Assembly (NCBI GenBank): GCA_025463515.1
Contig: JAODAQ010000063.1
Span: 1-64,000 of the forward strand
Source of the DNA: Rhodoglobus sp.
GTDB taxonomy: Bacteria > Actinomycetota > Actinomycetes > Actinomycetales > Microbacteriaceae
Direction of reading: 5' to 3'
Length of the DNA: 64,000 nucleotides
A program made the position numbers and the translations under genes. The notes below the pieces were generated by a model. The model saw only the letters and a program-made list of their open reading frames with translations. It was not told where the DNA came from and made no database searches. This document shows, one piece after another, positions 1 through 8,977 of the stretch; positions within the stretch are counted from its first letter, which is position 1, and each line of letters starts with the position of its first letter.

Positions 1-230
1 CGGAAGTTCACGAGCTCCGCCTGGGCGCGCAGCATGTCGGTGCGCATCTCGGCGACGAGGTCGGTGGCGGCCTGGTCGAGCAGCGCCTGGTCGGCCTCGC
101 TCAGGTCTTCCTCGACGGATTCGTCCGCCGAAGCAGGGGCGCCGTCATCCGACACCCCCGCCTCGGACGCTGCCGACTCGGTCTCGTCGATGGGCTCGAC
201 GGGCTCTTCGTTCGATTCCTTGTCAGCCAT
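1..230 (-). CDS. grpE: GrpE nucleotide exchange factor, N-terminal part (cut by window edge)
   Basis: GrpE releases ADP from DnaK in the cytoplasmic Hsp70 cycle. Only about 76 N-terminal residues are present. They form an acidic, disordered leader rich in Glu, Asp and Ser, followed by the start of the long GrpE helix (DMLRAQAELVNF), which is the family's usual entry into the coiled coil. The ATG lies 2 nt after the dnaK stop on the same strand, so the two genes share the actinobacterial dnaK-grpE-dnaJ-hspR layout; the later genes would be beyond the edge. The call rests on this helix and on synteny. Confidence 0.93.
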   Translation of the reverse strand, partial: MADKESNEEPVEPIDETESAASEAGVSDDGAPASADESVEEDLSEADQALLDQAATDLVAEMRTDMLRAQAELVNF

Positions 231-232
231 TG

Positions 233-2098
<1,866 letters not shown>

Positions 2099-2132
2099 TT
2101 ACTCCTTGTATTGGTCAGTGATGCGACTCTCC

Positions 2133-2167
2133 GGTTGAGTAGGCCCTCTAGGGGCCGTATCGAAACC
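2133..2167. repeat. Extragenic repeat family 1, forward copy, in the dnaK leader
   Basis: This 35-bp unit has the family ends GGTTGAGTAGG and CCGTATCGAAACC around a GC-rich, partly palindromic core (CCCTCTAGGGG). Six other copies lie at convergent gene ends. This is the only one placed between a promoter region and its gene. Confidence 0.8.
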
Positions 2168-2229
2168 TGAGCCGCGCGATATCAAGTTTGGAGCCTGTGG
2201 ATAACTCGTGTCAAGTCAGTTCGCTGAAA

Positions 2230-2250
2230 GTTGAGTGTGAGTGGCTCAAG
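2230..2250. promoter_or_regulatory. HAIR operator (HspR binding site)
   Basis: The sequence GTTGAGT-N7-GCTCAAG matches the HAIR consensus CTTGAGT-N7-ACTCAAG at 12 of 14 specified bases. HspR is the known repressor of actinobacterial dnaK operons through this element. On the minus strand a TTGACA -35 candidate lies at 2214-2209, just inside the HAIR, as expected for dnaK repression. The divergent DUF2165 gene begins 52 bp to the right and might also be affected; that part is inference. Confidence 0.82.
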
Positions 2251-2302
2251 GTGACCCCCGTAGCCGTCGGGAGTATCGTGCGGAAGGACGCGAAGGAGCA
2301 CC

Positions 2303-2899
2303 ATGGCAGTCGATTCCGAGCACAGGCGCTGGTGGCACGTACTCGGGTCGTTGCCCGCGACAGTCGCAGTCCTCGTGGCGTGCAACGCCCTCTACATCTT
2401 CCTCGTGGCACTGGGGAACATCACGGACTACGACACGAACTTCGCGTTCGTGCAGCACGTGCTCTCGATGGACACGACGAACTTCGGCGCGGCATCCGGC
2501 ACCGGGCTCGACCCCGACGTGATGTGGCGGGCGATCACCGACCCGACGGCCTGGACGGTCGCGTACATCGGTGTCATCGTGTGGGAGAGCGCGGCGGCCC
2601 TCGTGCTCATCGGCGCCCTCGTGCTGTGGGTGCGGGCGTTCGTCACTCGCGGCGCGTTCGATACCCCCAAGGCGGTCTCGACGATCGGGCTGCTCATGAT
2701 CGTCGCCCTGTTCTTCGCGGGCTTCATCACCGTCGGCGGAGAGTGGTTCAACATGTGGCGCTCGACCGCGTGGAACGGCCTGGACCCGGCCTTCCGCAAC
2801 TCCGTGCTCGCCGCGATCACCCTCGTGCTCATCCACACCACGGCGCAGTCCTGGGTGCGCAAGGTGCACGTCGACACCGGAGCCACGAAGCTGCCGTAA
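2303..2899 (+). CDS. DUF2165 family small integral membrane protein
   Basis: This 198-residue membrane protein has about four hydrophobic segments (near residues 14-36, 70-115, 125-145 and 165-185). The loop NITDYDTNFAFVQHVLSMD after the first segment is typical of DUF2165, whose function is not known. The ATG has a GGAG ribosome site 7 nt upstream. It is divergent from dnaK and shares the HAIR-containing intergenic region, so heat-shock control is possible but unproven. A TATCGT -10 candidate lies at 2274-2279. Confidence 0.8.
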   Translation: MAVDSEHRRWWHVLGSLPATVAVLVACNALYIFLVALGNITDYDTNFAFVQHVLSMDTTNFGAASGTGLDPDVMWRAITDPTAWTVAYIGVIVWESAAALVLIGALVLWVRAFVTRGAFDTPKAVSTIGLLMIVALFFAGFITVGGEWFNMWRSTAWNGLDPAFRNSVLAAITLVLIHTTAQSWVRKVHVDTGATKLP

Positions 2900-2909
2900 A
2901 CTGGCAGCT
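2889..2909 (+). terminator. Hairpin over the DUF2165 stop codon
   Basis: AGCTGCC and GGCAGCT form a 7-bp perfect stem with a 7-nt loop that contains the TAA stop. No U-tract follows. It could be a weak terminator or could insulate the attenuator region that begins 20 nt later. Confidence 0.4.
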
Positions 2910-2930
2910 CACCGAACAAGGATTGAGACA

Positions 2931-2966
2931 GTGAAGACAGTCACCGGTTCCGCGCCCACGCGCTGA
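2931..2966 (+). CDS. Putative 11-residue leader peptide of the ABC-F gene
   Basis: A GTG start with an AAGGA ribosome site 8 nt upstream opens a short frame encoding MKTVTGSAPTR. It stops at a TGA lying inside the 5' arm of a strong hairpin. It sits 59 nt before an ABC-F ATPase gene. Inducible ABC-F resistance genes in Gram-positive bacteria are known to use such leaders: ribosome stalling on the peptide changes RNA folding. I have no direct proof of translation. The placement of its stop within a stem that competes with an anti-Shine-Dalgarno pairing is the main support. Confidence 0.5.
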   Translation: MKTVTGSAPTR

Positions 2967-3024
2967 CCTGCAGACCCTCGTCGAGGGATCTCCGTCAGCG
3001 CATTAGCCCTGATTCGGAGACCCT
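2960..3024 (+). promoter_or_regulatory. Predicted attenuator with alternative hairpins upstream of the ABC-F gene
   Basis: Fold 1 pairs GCGCTGAC (2960-2967) with GTCAGCGC (2994-3001), and inside it AGACCCTCG (2972-2980) with CGAGGGATCT (2982-2991). Fold 2 pairs AGGGATCTCCG (2984-2994) with CGGAGACCCT (3015-3024), giving ten base pairs with one bulged A. Fold 2 masks the GGAG ribosome site (3016-3019) of the ATG at 3026. The two folds share 2984-2994 and exclude each other. A ribosome stalled early on the leader would favour fold 1 (gene on). One reaching the leader stop would break fold 1 and allow fold 2 (gene off). The pairings are seen in the sequence; the switching is inference. Confidence 0.6.
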
Positions 3025-3025
3025 T

Positions 3026-4615
3026 ATGTCATCTGTACTTCACAGCGCCGTTCAACTGCGCGACCTCTCACTCACCTGGCCCGACGGCACGGTGGCACTG
3101 CACAACATCACCGCCTCGTTCGGCCGCGGCCGCACCGGGCTCACCGGCGCGAACGGCGCCGGCAAGTCCACGCTCCTGCGGCTCATCGCGGACCAGCTCA
3201 CTCCCACCGGCGGCACCGTCACGACCACCGAGTCGGTCGGATACCTCCGGCAGGACCTCGCGCTCGACGGCGACCAGACCATCGCCGGCGTGCTCGGGAT
3301 CTCGGCGACCCGCGCGGCCCTAGCCGCGATCATCGCGGGCGACGCCTCGGAGGGGAACTTCGAGCTCGTCGGCGACGACTGGGACGTGGAGGAGCGGGCG
3401 GCGGCCGCACTGTCCGCGCTCGGCTTCACGGGGGCCGACGAGCTCGATCGCGAGGTGCGGTCCCTCTCCGGCGGGGAGGTGGTGCTCGCCGGTCTCGCTC
3501 GGCTTCGGCTCGAGGCATCCGGCATCACGCTTCTCGACGAGCCGACCAACAACCTCGACCGGCGGGCGCGCGAGCTGCTGTACTCGGCCGTGCGCAGCTG
3601 GTCGGGCACCCTCATCGTCGTGAGCCACGACCGCGAGCTGCTCGACCTGATGGACGAGACTGCCGAGCTGTACGAGGGCGGAATCCGGATGTTCGGGGGG
3701 AACTTCAGCGCCTACCTCGAGCAGCTCGACGCCGAGCAGGAGACCGCCGAGCGACTGGTCCGCGCGGCGGAGCAGGAGCTGCGCGTCGAGAAGCGGCAGC
3801 GCGTCGAGGCCGAGGTGAAGCTCGCGCGCCGCGCGCGGTACGGGCAGACCGACTTCGAGAACAAGCGCATGCCGAAGATCATCATGAACCAGCGCAAGTC
3901 GAACGCGCAGGTGAGCGCGGGCAAGCACCGCGGAATGATGGCCGAGAAGGTGGGCACGGCGGAGAGCGCGCTCGAGGCTGCCGAGTCGAGACTGCGTCCG
4001 GATGCCCACATCCGGGTCGCCCTCCCCGACACCGCCGTGCCCACCGGCCGCACGGTGCTCGAGCTCGACGCCTCTCCGCGCCCGCTCGTGCTGCGCGGGC
4101 CGGAGCGGGTGGCACTTACCGGGGCCAACGGCGCGGGCAAGACGACGCTGCTCAACCGGATCGCGGCGGGGGACGTGCTCTTCCGCATCCCCCAGCTCGG
4201 GTACCTGCGGCAGCGAATCGACGACCTCGGAGAGGGCACCGTGGTGGAGACCGTGCACGCGGCGGCCCCCGACCGCACTCCCAACGAGGTGCGCGCGCAG
4301 CTCGCGCGGTTCCTGTTCCGCGGCGCGCAGGCCGAGCGGCCGGTCGGGCAGCTGTCGGGCGGCGAGCGCTTCCGGGTGGCCCTGGCCCGCATCTTGCTCG
4401 CCGACCCGGCGCCGCAGCTGCTGCTGCTCGACGAGCCGACGAACAGCCTCGACCGCCACAGCGTGGCCCAGCTCGTCGACGCGCTCGGCGCCTACGAGGG
4501 CGCTCTGCTCGTGGTCAGCCACGACCACGAGTTCCTGGATCAGCTCGGGATCACGCGCTGGCTGACGCTCGACCGCGCGGAGGGCCTGCGCGAGAGCGCT
4601 AGAACTTCCGGGTGA
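3026..4615 (+). CDS. ABC-F family ATPase, probable ribosome-protection protein
   Basis: This 529-residue soluble protein carries two ABC ATPase domains and no membrane segment. Walker A motifs are GANGAGKST (near residue 40) and GANGAGKTT (near 370). The signature motif LSGGE occurs twice, and the Walker B motifs are LLDEPTNNLD and LLDEPTNSLD. A long basic interdomain linker (about residues 235-330, ARRARYGQTDFENKRMPK) is the part that enters the ribosome in ABC-F proteins. Antibiotic-resistance members displace drugs from the peptidyl-transferase centre; others act in translation. The leader and attenuator upstream favour a drug-inducible resistance role. The stop overlaps the convergent EXPERA gene by 17 nt. 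Confidence 0.9.
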   Translation: MSSVLHSAVQLRDLSLTWPDGTVALHNITASFGRGRTGLTGANGAGKSTLLRLIADQLTPTGGTVTTTESVGYLRQDLALDGDQTIAGVLGISATRAALAAIIAGDASEGNFELVGDDWDVEERAAAALSALGFTGADELDREVRSLSGGEVVLAGLARLRLEASGITLLDEPTNNLDRRARELLYSAVRSWSGTLIVVSHDRELLDLMDETAELYEGGIRMFGGNFSAYLEQLDAEQETAERLVRAAEQELRVEKRQRVEAEVKLARRARYGQTDFENKRMPKIIMNQRKSNAQVSAGKHRGMMAEKVGTAESALEAAESRLRPDAHIRVALPDTAVPTGRTVLELDASPRPLVLRGPERVALTGANGAGKTTLLNRIAAGDVLFRIPQLGYLRQRIDDLGEGTVVETVHAAAPDRTPNEVRAQLARFLFRGAQAERPVGQLSGGERFRVALARILLADPAPQLLLLDEPTNSLDRHSVAQLVDALGAYEGALLVVSHDHEFLDQLGITRWLTLDRAEGLRESARTSG

Positions 4616-5129
4616 AGGGCAGCGGCTTGCGCATCCTGAGCAGGAGGACGAACGGCACCACCACGTACGGGCCGTTGTACAGCAGGAACATCAGCGGGTT
4701 CGGGGTGCGCTCCCCGACCTCGCCGAAGAACTCCACGCCGAACACCGGGATCGCGGTGAGCGAGATGATCATCGTCGCGTAGATGACGGCGAAGATCTGG
4801 ATGCGGTTCCAGCCCTTGATGAGGGAGATGATCAGCACGATGTAGAAGGAGCCGTAGAGGAACGCCGAGGTGCCGCTGATCATGCGCAGCCACAGCGGGT
4901 GCGACTGGTACAGCGGGTCGTACTGCGAGGAGTAGGCGTAGTTCCACTGCACGAGGATGTTCGGGGAGTCGGCGACCTGGTCGAGCCCGAGGCCCTCGAC
5001 CGAGTCACTGATGATCGACGTCACGATGAAGATCGAGAAGATCACGATGAAGAAGATGTCGATGGGCCGGTCGCGGAGGCGAAGGTTCTCGACAGTCGAA
5101 GTGGGGGCTGGAAGCGTCGTTGCGGTCAC
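4599..5129 (-). CDS. EXPERA-domain (emopamil-binding-like) membrane protein
   Basis: About 176 residues with four to five membrane segments. After the N-terminus, DIFFIVIFSIFIVTSIISD is the first helix; the loop YDPLYQSHPLWLRMISG and a C-terminal VPFVLLLRMRKPLPF follow. This pattern fits the EXPERA domain of sterol isomerases and sigma-2/TMEM97 proteins; the bacterial role is unknown. I chose the GTG at 5129 because a TACTAT -10 box ends 7 nt before it (leaderless). A GTG at 5156 would add nine residues but would place the -10 inside the gene. It is divergent from the MFS gene. Confidence 0.72.
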   Translation of the reverse strand: MTATTLPAPTSTVENLRLRDRPIDIFFIVIFSIFIVTSIISDSVEGLGLDQVADSPNILVQWNYAYSSQYDPLYQSHPLWLRMISGTSAFLYGSFYIVLIISLIKGWNRIQIFAVIYATMIISLTAIPVFGVEFFGEVGERTPNPLMFLLYNGPYVVVPFVLLLRMRKPLPFTRKF

Positions 5130-5136
5130 GCGGAAA

Positions 5137-5172
5137 ATAGTAAACCTGTAGTTCACCGCCAGCCACTAGCGT
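5137..5172. promoter_or_regulatory. Divergent leaderless promoters of the EXPERA and MFS genes
   Basis: On the minus strand TACTAT (5142-5137) lies 7 nt before GTG 5129. On the plus strand TAGCGT (5167-5172) lies 6 nt before ATG 5179. Neither gene has a Shine-Dalgarno sequence, which fits leaderless transcripts. Confidence 0.55.
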
Positions 5173-5178
5173 GTGACC

Positions 5179-6624
5179 ATGACTGACGAAGCACCCGACA
5201 ACGCCGTCCCCAAAGTGCCTGCCGCCGCCAACACCCTCGCGATCGGGGTGATGGGCCAGAACCTCTCCGACGACCGCGTCGTGCCGCGTAAGCAGGTCGC
5301 ATCCTGGGCGCTGTGGGACTGGGCGACCCAGCCGTTCAACTCGGTCATCCTGACCTTCGTCTTCGCCTCGCTCTACCTGATCTCCGACACCTTCCTGCCC
5401 GCGGATGTCGCGGCTCTCGCCGACGGCGACCCGGTCAAAGACCGCGCCCTCGCCGACCTGACGAGCGGCTACGGCCTCGCGACCACGATCGCGGGCATCC
5501 TGATCTTCCTGCTCGCCCCGGTGCTCGGCCAGCGAGCGGACGCCAGCGGCAACAAGAAGCGCGTGCTGCTCCTGTTCACCGGCGTGCTCGCGCTGCTGCA
5601 GTTCGCCCTGTTCTTCGTCTACGCCAGCCCCGAGTACTTCTGGTACGGCGCGGGCGTGCTGGCGCTCGGCGCGGTCGTCTCCGAGATCGCGGGCGTCAAC
5701 TACAACGCGATGCTCGTGCAGGTCTCCACCCGGTCGACGATCGGCAAGGTCAGCGGGCTCGGCTGGGGCCTCGGCTACCTCGGCGGCATCGTGGCGCTCG
5801 TCATCGTGGTCATCCTCACCTTTGCCGACTGGTTCGGCCTCGACACCTCCAACGGCCTCGCCTACCGCCTCATTGCCGTGGGCTGCGCCGTCTGGACCGT
5901 CCTCTTCTCGCTGCCGCTGCTGTTCAACGTTCCGGAGTCCGCTCCGGCGCCCGGCCGCGAGCGCGTCGGCTTCTTCCGCAGCTACGTCGTACTCGTCAAG
6001 GACATCGCGCGCCTCTACCGCGAGAACCGCCCCACCTTCTGGTTCCTGTTCGCGAGCGCCATCTACCGCGACGGCCTCGCGGGCGTGTTCGCCTTCGGCG
6101 GCGTGCTGGCCGCGGTGGCGTTCCACTTCACCACGAACGAGGTGCTCATCTTCGGCATCGCCGCGAACGTGGTGGCGGGCATCTCGACGATCATCGCCGG
6201 CCGCATCGACGACTTCGTGGGGCCGAAGGCGGTCATCCTGTTCACTCTCTTCGGGCTCGTGCTGATGGCCGTCCTGCTGTTCGCACTGCACGACCTCGGC
6301 ACCGCGGTGTTCTGGGCGGGCGGGCTGACGCTCTCCGCGTTCGTCGGGCCGGCGCAGGCGGCGAGCCGCTCGCTGCTCGCCCGCGTGACGCCCGACGGGC
6401 TGCAGGGCGAGATCTTCGGGCTGTACGCGACCACCGGCCGCGTTGCGAGCTTCATCTCGCCCGCGCTCTGGACGATCTCGATCGCCGTCTTCGGCGCGAC
6501 GATCTACGGCGTGCTGGGCATCGCGCTCGTGCTGCTCGTGGGCGCAGTGCTCCTGCTGTTCGTGAAGCTGCCGAAGTACGTGCGCGCGGAGGCTCCGGGG
6601 AGCATCCGGGGCTCCCTCTCCTAA
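5179..6624 (+). CDS. MFS transporter, UMF1/Atg22-like
   Basis: 481 residues with about twelve membrane helices. The first helix carries SWALWDWATQPFNSVILTF, the hallmark of the UMF1/Atg22-like branch of the major facilitator superfamily. Fungal Atg22 exports amino acids from the vacuole; bacterial substrates are unknown. The ATG at 5179 is preferred over a GTG two codons earlier because a TAGCGT -10 lies 6 nt upstream of it. A charged loop (PGRERVGFFRSYVVLVKD) splits the two six-helix halves, as is normal. Confidence 0.88.
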   Translation: MTDEAPDNAVPKVPAAANTLAIGVMGQNLSDDRVVPRKQVASWALWDWATQPFNSVILTFVFASLYLISDTFLPADVAALADGDPVKDRALADLTSGYGLATTIAGILIFLLAPVLGQRADASGNKKRVLLLFTGVLALLQFALFFVYASPEYFWYGAGVLALGAVVSEIAGVNYNAMLVQVSTRSTIGKVSGLGWGLGYLGGIVALVIVVILTFADWFGLDTSNGLAYRLIAVGCAVWTVLFSLPLLFNVPESAPAPGRERVGFFRSYVVLVKDIARLYRENRPTFWFLFASAIYRDGLAGVFAFGGVLAAVAFHFTTNEVLIFGIAANVVAGISTIIAGRIDDFVGPKAVILFTLFGLVLMAVLLFALHDLGTAVFWAGGLTLSAFVGPAQAASRSLLARVTPDGLQGEIFGLYATTGRVASFISPALWTISIAVFGATIYGVLGIALVLLVGAVLLLFVKLPKYVRAEAPGSIRGSLS

Positions 6625-6674
6625 ACGACAGTTTTTCGCTGGCGGAAGTCGGCGGTGCCAGTCAGGCTTGACCC

Positions 6675-7523
6675 ATGACAAGCACCGCCGACAAGGCCGC
6701 CCTCCTCGACTCCCTCCACGTTCCCGGAACGCCGCTCATCGTCACCAACGTGTGGGACGCGCTCAGTGCCCGCGCGGTTGCCGCCGCTCCCGGGGTGAAG
6801 GCGCTCGCGAGCGCATCGCACTCCGTGAGCAACACGCGCGGCTTCGAGGACGGCGAGGGCATGAACGTCGACCTCGCCGTGGAGTCAGCGCGGGCCATCG
6901 CCTCTGCCGTGGACCTGCCGGTATCGATCGACTTCGAGCGCGGGTACACCCGCAACCTCGCGAAGCTGCACCAGAACATCGACCGCCTCATCCAGGCGGG
7001 CGCCGCCGGTCTCAACTTCGAAGACAGCACGGGCAACGCCGCCGCGCCACTGTTCCCCCTCTCCGAGCAGCTCGACCGTATCCGCACGGTTCGCGCAGCC
7101 GCGGATGCCGCAGGCGTTCCGCTCGTCATCAACGCTCGGGTCGACGCGCTCGTGCGCGGTAGCGAATGGGATGACGCGCTCACGCGCGCGAACGCCTACC
7201 TCGAGGCGGGTGCGAGCGTCATCTTCATGCTTGGCCTCAGCGATGAGGCGGCCGTGGAGAGGGCCGTCGCGGGAGTGAACGGCCGGGTATCCACGATCTC
7301 CGGCCCGAAGTCGGTTCCGCTCAAGCGACTGGCCGAGCTCGGCATCTCTCGCGTGAGCTTCGGCCCCTACACGCTGGGCCTCGTGCTGGCTCACCTCCAG
7401 GCCGCGGCCGCTCAGCTCACGGCGCTCGGCGAGTACCCGCAGGAGCTCGGGTTCGAGTACTCGCTCGAAGACCCCCGCCGCATGACGCCGCTCGTGCAGG
7501 AGGAGCACCACGAAGAGGTCTAG
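6675..7523 (+). CDS. Isocitrate lyase / phosphoenolpyruvate mutase family enzyme
   Basis: This 282-residue cytoplasmic TIM-barrel enzyme carries the family pattern: TPLIVTNVWDALSARAVAA near the N-terminus, SIDFERGY where the metal-binding Asp lies, and LNFEDSTG in place of the EDK/EDQ loop. Relatives cleave or rearrange C-C or C-P bonds in 2-methylisocitrate or phosphonates. The key residues here do not identify the substrate. A CAGGCT box 6 nt before the ATG suggests a leaderless mRNA. Its stop overlaps that of the convergent MarR gene in a CTAG. Confidence 0.82.
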   Translation: MTSTADKAALLDSLHVPGTPLIVTNVWDALSARAVAAAPGVKALASASHSVSNTRGFEDGEGMNVDLAVESARAIASAVDLPVSIDFERGYTRNLAKLHQNIDRLIQAGAAGLNFEDSTGNAAAPLFPLSEQLDRIRTVRAAADAAGVPLVINARVDALVRGSEWDDALTRANAYLEAGASVIFMLGLSDEAAVERAVAGVNGRVSTISGPKSVPLKRLAELGISRVSFGPYTLGLVLAHLQAAAAQLTALGEYPQELGFEYSLEDPRRMTPLVQEEHHEEV

Positions 7524-8104
7524 CGGGTCCAGCCCTCCACGAATCGGGTGAGGAGGGCGGCGAAGGTGGCCGTCTCCTCCGCGGTGAACCCCGCGACGGC
7601 GTCGGCCACGGCCGTGCGGCGCGATTCATTGGTCTTCGACAGGATGCTGCGGCCCTGCTCGGTCAGTTCGACGACGCTGCGGCGGGCATCCCGCTCGTCG
7701 GCCCGACGGGTGACGAGGCCGCGCTCGGCCGACTCGTTGACGAGTCGGCTCGCGCGCGGCTGATCCACTCCGATGAGGTCCGCGATCTCTGAGACGCTCA
7801 GGCCGTCCTGTGCGCGCAGCGCGGCGAGCATCCGGAACCTCGCGGCACCGCCCATCGTGCGGTCGTGCGGTCCGCGGTAGCCGCGCACGCGGGGCATGTG
7901 CTCGAGGTCGCCAGGGCCCTCGGGGCGCCCCCGTTCTGCACCGCCGTGCTCACCGCCGCCGTGCTCGGCCCCGAAGTGCGGGCCGCCGCGCATCCAGGGC
8001 GGTCCGTCGTGCCCGGCGCGGCCCGGCCCACGGGGACGTGAGTGGCGCAGCGCGACGACCGCCGCTTCGATCGCGGCGACGGGGTCTTGACTTTGAGGAT
8101 CCAT
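7520..8104 (-). CDS. MarR-family regulator with Gly/His-rich N-terminal insert
   Basis: 194 residues. The C-terminal 110 residues form a MarR winged helix: a recognition region near DLIGVDQPRASRLVNESAE and a wing at RRADERDARRSVVELTEQG. The N-terminal third (about residues 20-85) is unusual low-complexity sequence rich in Gly, His, Pro and Arg (for example FGAEHGGGEHGGAERGRP). This could bind metal or be a flexible spacer. I chose ATG 8104 (MDPQSQ), because a start further upstream would lie inside the palindromic operator. It is divergent from a two-gene MarR-like unit and probably represses both directions. Confidence 0.85.
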   Translation of the reverse strand: MDPQSQDPVAAIEAAVVALRHSRPRGPGRAGHDGPPWMRGGPHFGAEHGGGEHGGAERGRPEGPGDLEHMPRVRGYRGPHDRTMGGAARFRMLAALRAQDGLSVSEIADLIGVDQPRASRLVNESAERGLVTRRADERDARRSVVELTEQGRSILSKTNESRRTAVADAVAGFTAEETATFAALLTRFVEGWTR

Positions 8105-8141
8105 GTATGTAATCTTACAACTGTTGTCATATGACATACAT
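8103..8141. promoter_or_regulatory. Palindromic operator between MarR and the mini-MarR operon
   Basis: The region contains a perfect 12-bp palindrome, TGTCATATGACA (8125-8136), and a wider inverted pair, ATGTATGT (8103-8110) and ACATACAT (8134-8141). It is locally AT-rich and sits between divergent starts at 8104 and 8164. This is a typical MarR autoregulatory site. Confidence 0.65.
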
Positions 8142-8163
8142 CTACGAATCTAAGGAATCACCC

Positions 8164-8499
8164 ATGACTACCCCCAACGAAACACGAACCAACCGTCCGA
8201 ACTTCTGGCTCCGCGCCATCGAGGTTCGCAAGCACGAGCTGACCCGCGAGTACCGCACGTCGCTCGGCGCCACCGCCCGCGATGGCGTCTCCGACGAGGA
8301 CTACGCGACCACCATGGCCACGCTCGAGAAGATGGCCCGCAACCTGGGCTGGTCCGAAGACCAGCACCGCGAGCGGCCCTTCGGCCGCGGCTTCGGCGGC
8401 CACCGCCACCCGCGCCAGTTCGACGGGCACAGCTCGCGCGGCCACGGCCCGCGGCATCCGTTCGCCGACCAGGCCCCGGCCGAGACTCCCGAGAGCTAA
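8164..8499 (+). CDS. Mini-MarR: dimerisation helices without a winged helix, Gly/His-rich tail
   Basis: 111 residues. The N-terminus (NFWLRAIEVRKHELTREYRT) resembles helix 1 of the next gene. The segment DGVSDEDYATTMATLEKM plus ARNLGWSED matches the C-terminal helices of that MarR protein (EGVTPDQYEQTVRVLERM plus ARNLGWSD). The 60 or so residues of the DNA-binding winged helix are absent. A tail rich in Gly, His, Arg and Phe (FGRGFGGHRHPRQFDGH) follows and recalls the insert of the divergent MarR. It has an AAGGA ribosome site and lies 6 nt before the next start. It may form heterodimers and act as an antagonist, but that is inference. No known family is recognised. Confidence 0.75.
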   Translation: MTTPNETRTNRPNFWLRAIEVRKHELTREYRTSLGATARDGVSDEDYATTMATLEKMARNLGWSEDQHRERPFGRGFGGHRHPRQFDGHSSRGHGPRHPFADQAPAETPES

Positions 8500-8505
8500 C
8501 GGACC

Positions 8506-8922
8506 ATGGCCTCTCCTCGACCGATTGGATTCTGGCTCAAACTCGTCGATCGCATGATCGACGAGCAGTTCGCCTCGACTCTCGAGGAACACGGCGTCAC
8601 CAGGCGCCAGTGGCAACTCCTGAACGTGCTCTCCCGAGAGCCCGCGACGGTGGAGCAGCTGGATGCCGCGGTGGCGCCATTCCTGTCTGGCGAGAGTGGT
8701 GACACCTCCGCCGAGCACCTCGCCGAGCTGGTCGACAGCGGATGGGTGACCTCCGGTGCCCGCTACGAGATCACTGAGCGCGGTCGTACGGCCTTCGACA
8801 AGCTCGAGGCCGTCGTCGCCGCGCAGCGCACCATCGTCACCGAGGGCGTCACGCCTGACCAGTACGAGCAGACCGTCAGGGTGCTCGAGCGCATGGCCCG
8901 CAACCTGGGCTGGAGCGACTAG
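8506..8922 (+). CDS. MarR-like winged-helix protein
   Basis: 138 residues with a MarR layout. Helix 1 is GFWLKLVDRMIDEQFASTL. The winged helix follows (RRQWQLLNVLSREPATVEQL, then VDSGWVTSGARYEITERG), and long C-terminal helices end in LERMARNLGWSD. The last motif is shared almost word for word with the upstream mini-MarR, so one probably arose from the other. It lies 6 nt after that gene and would be co-transcribed from the palindromic operator region. The ligand is unknown. Confidence 0.8.
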   Translation: MASPRPIGFWLKLVDRMIDEQFASTLEEHGVTRRQWQLLNVLSREPATVEQLDAAVAPFLSGESGDTSAEHLAELVDSGWVTSGARYEITERGRTAFDKLEAVVAAQRTIVTEGVTPDQYEQTVRVLERMARNLGWSD

Positions 8923-8929
8923 CCCGGTG

Positions 8930-8963
8930 GGTTGAGTAGGCCGCCCGCGCCCGTATCGAAACC
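8930..8963. repeat. Extragenic repeat family 1, forward copy
   Basis: GGTTGAGTAGG and CCGTATCGAAACC flank a GC-rich core. It lies between the converging MarR-like and TetR genes. Confidence 0.8.
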
Positions 8964-8977
8964 TCGACTCCCCTCGA

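Noticed and set aside
5005-6681. 558-codon minus-strand frame opposite the MFS gene
   Set aside because: Low-complexity Arg/Glu/Asp/His product; the plus-strand frame encodes a clear 12-helix transporter.
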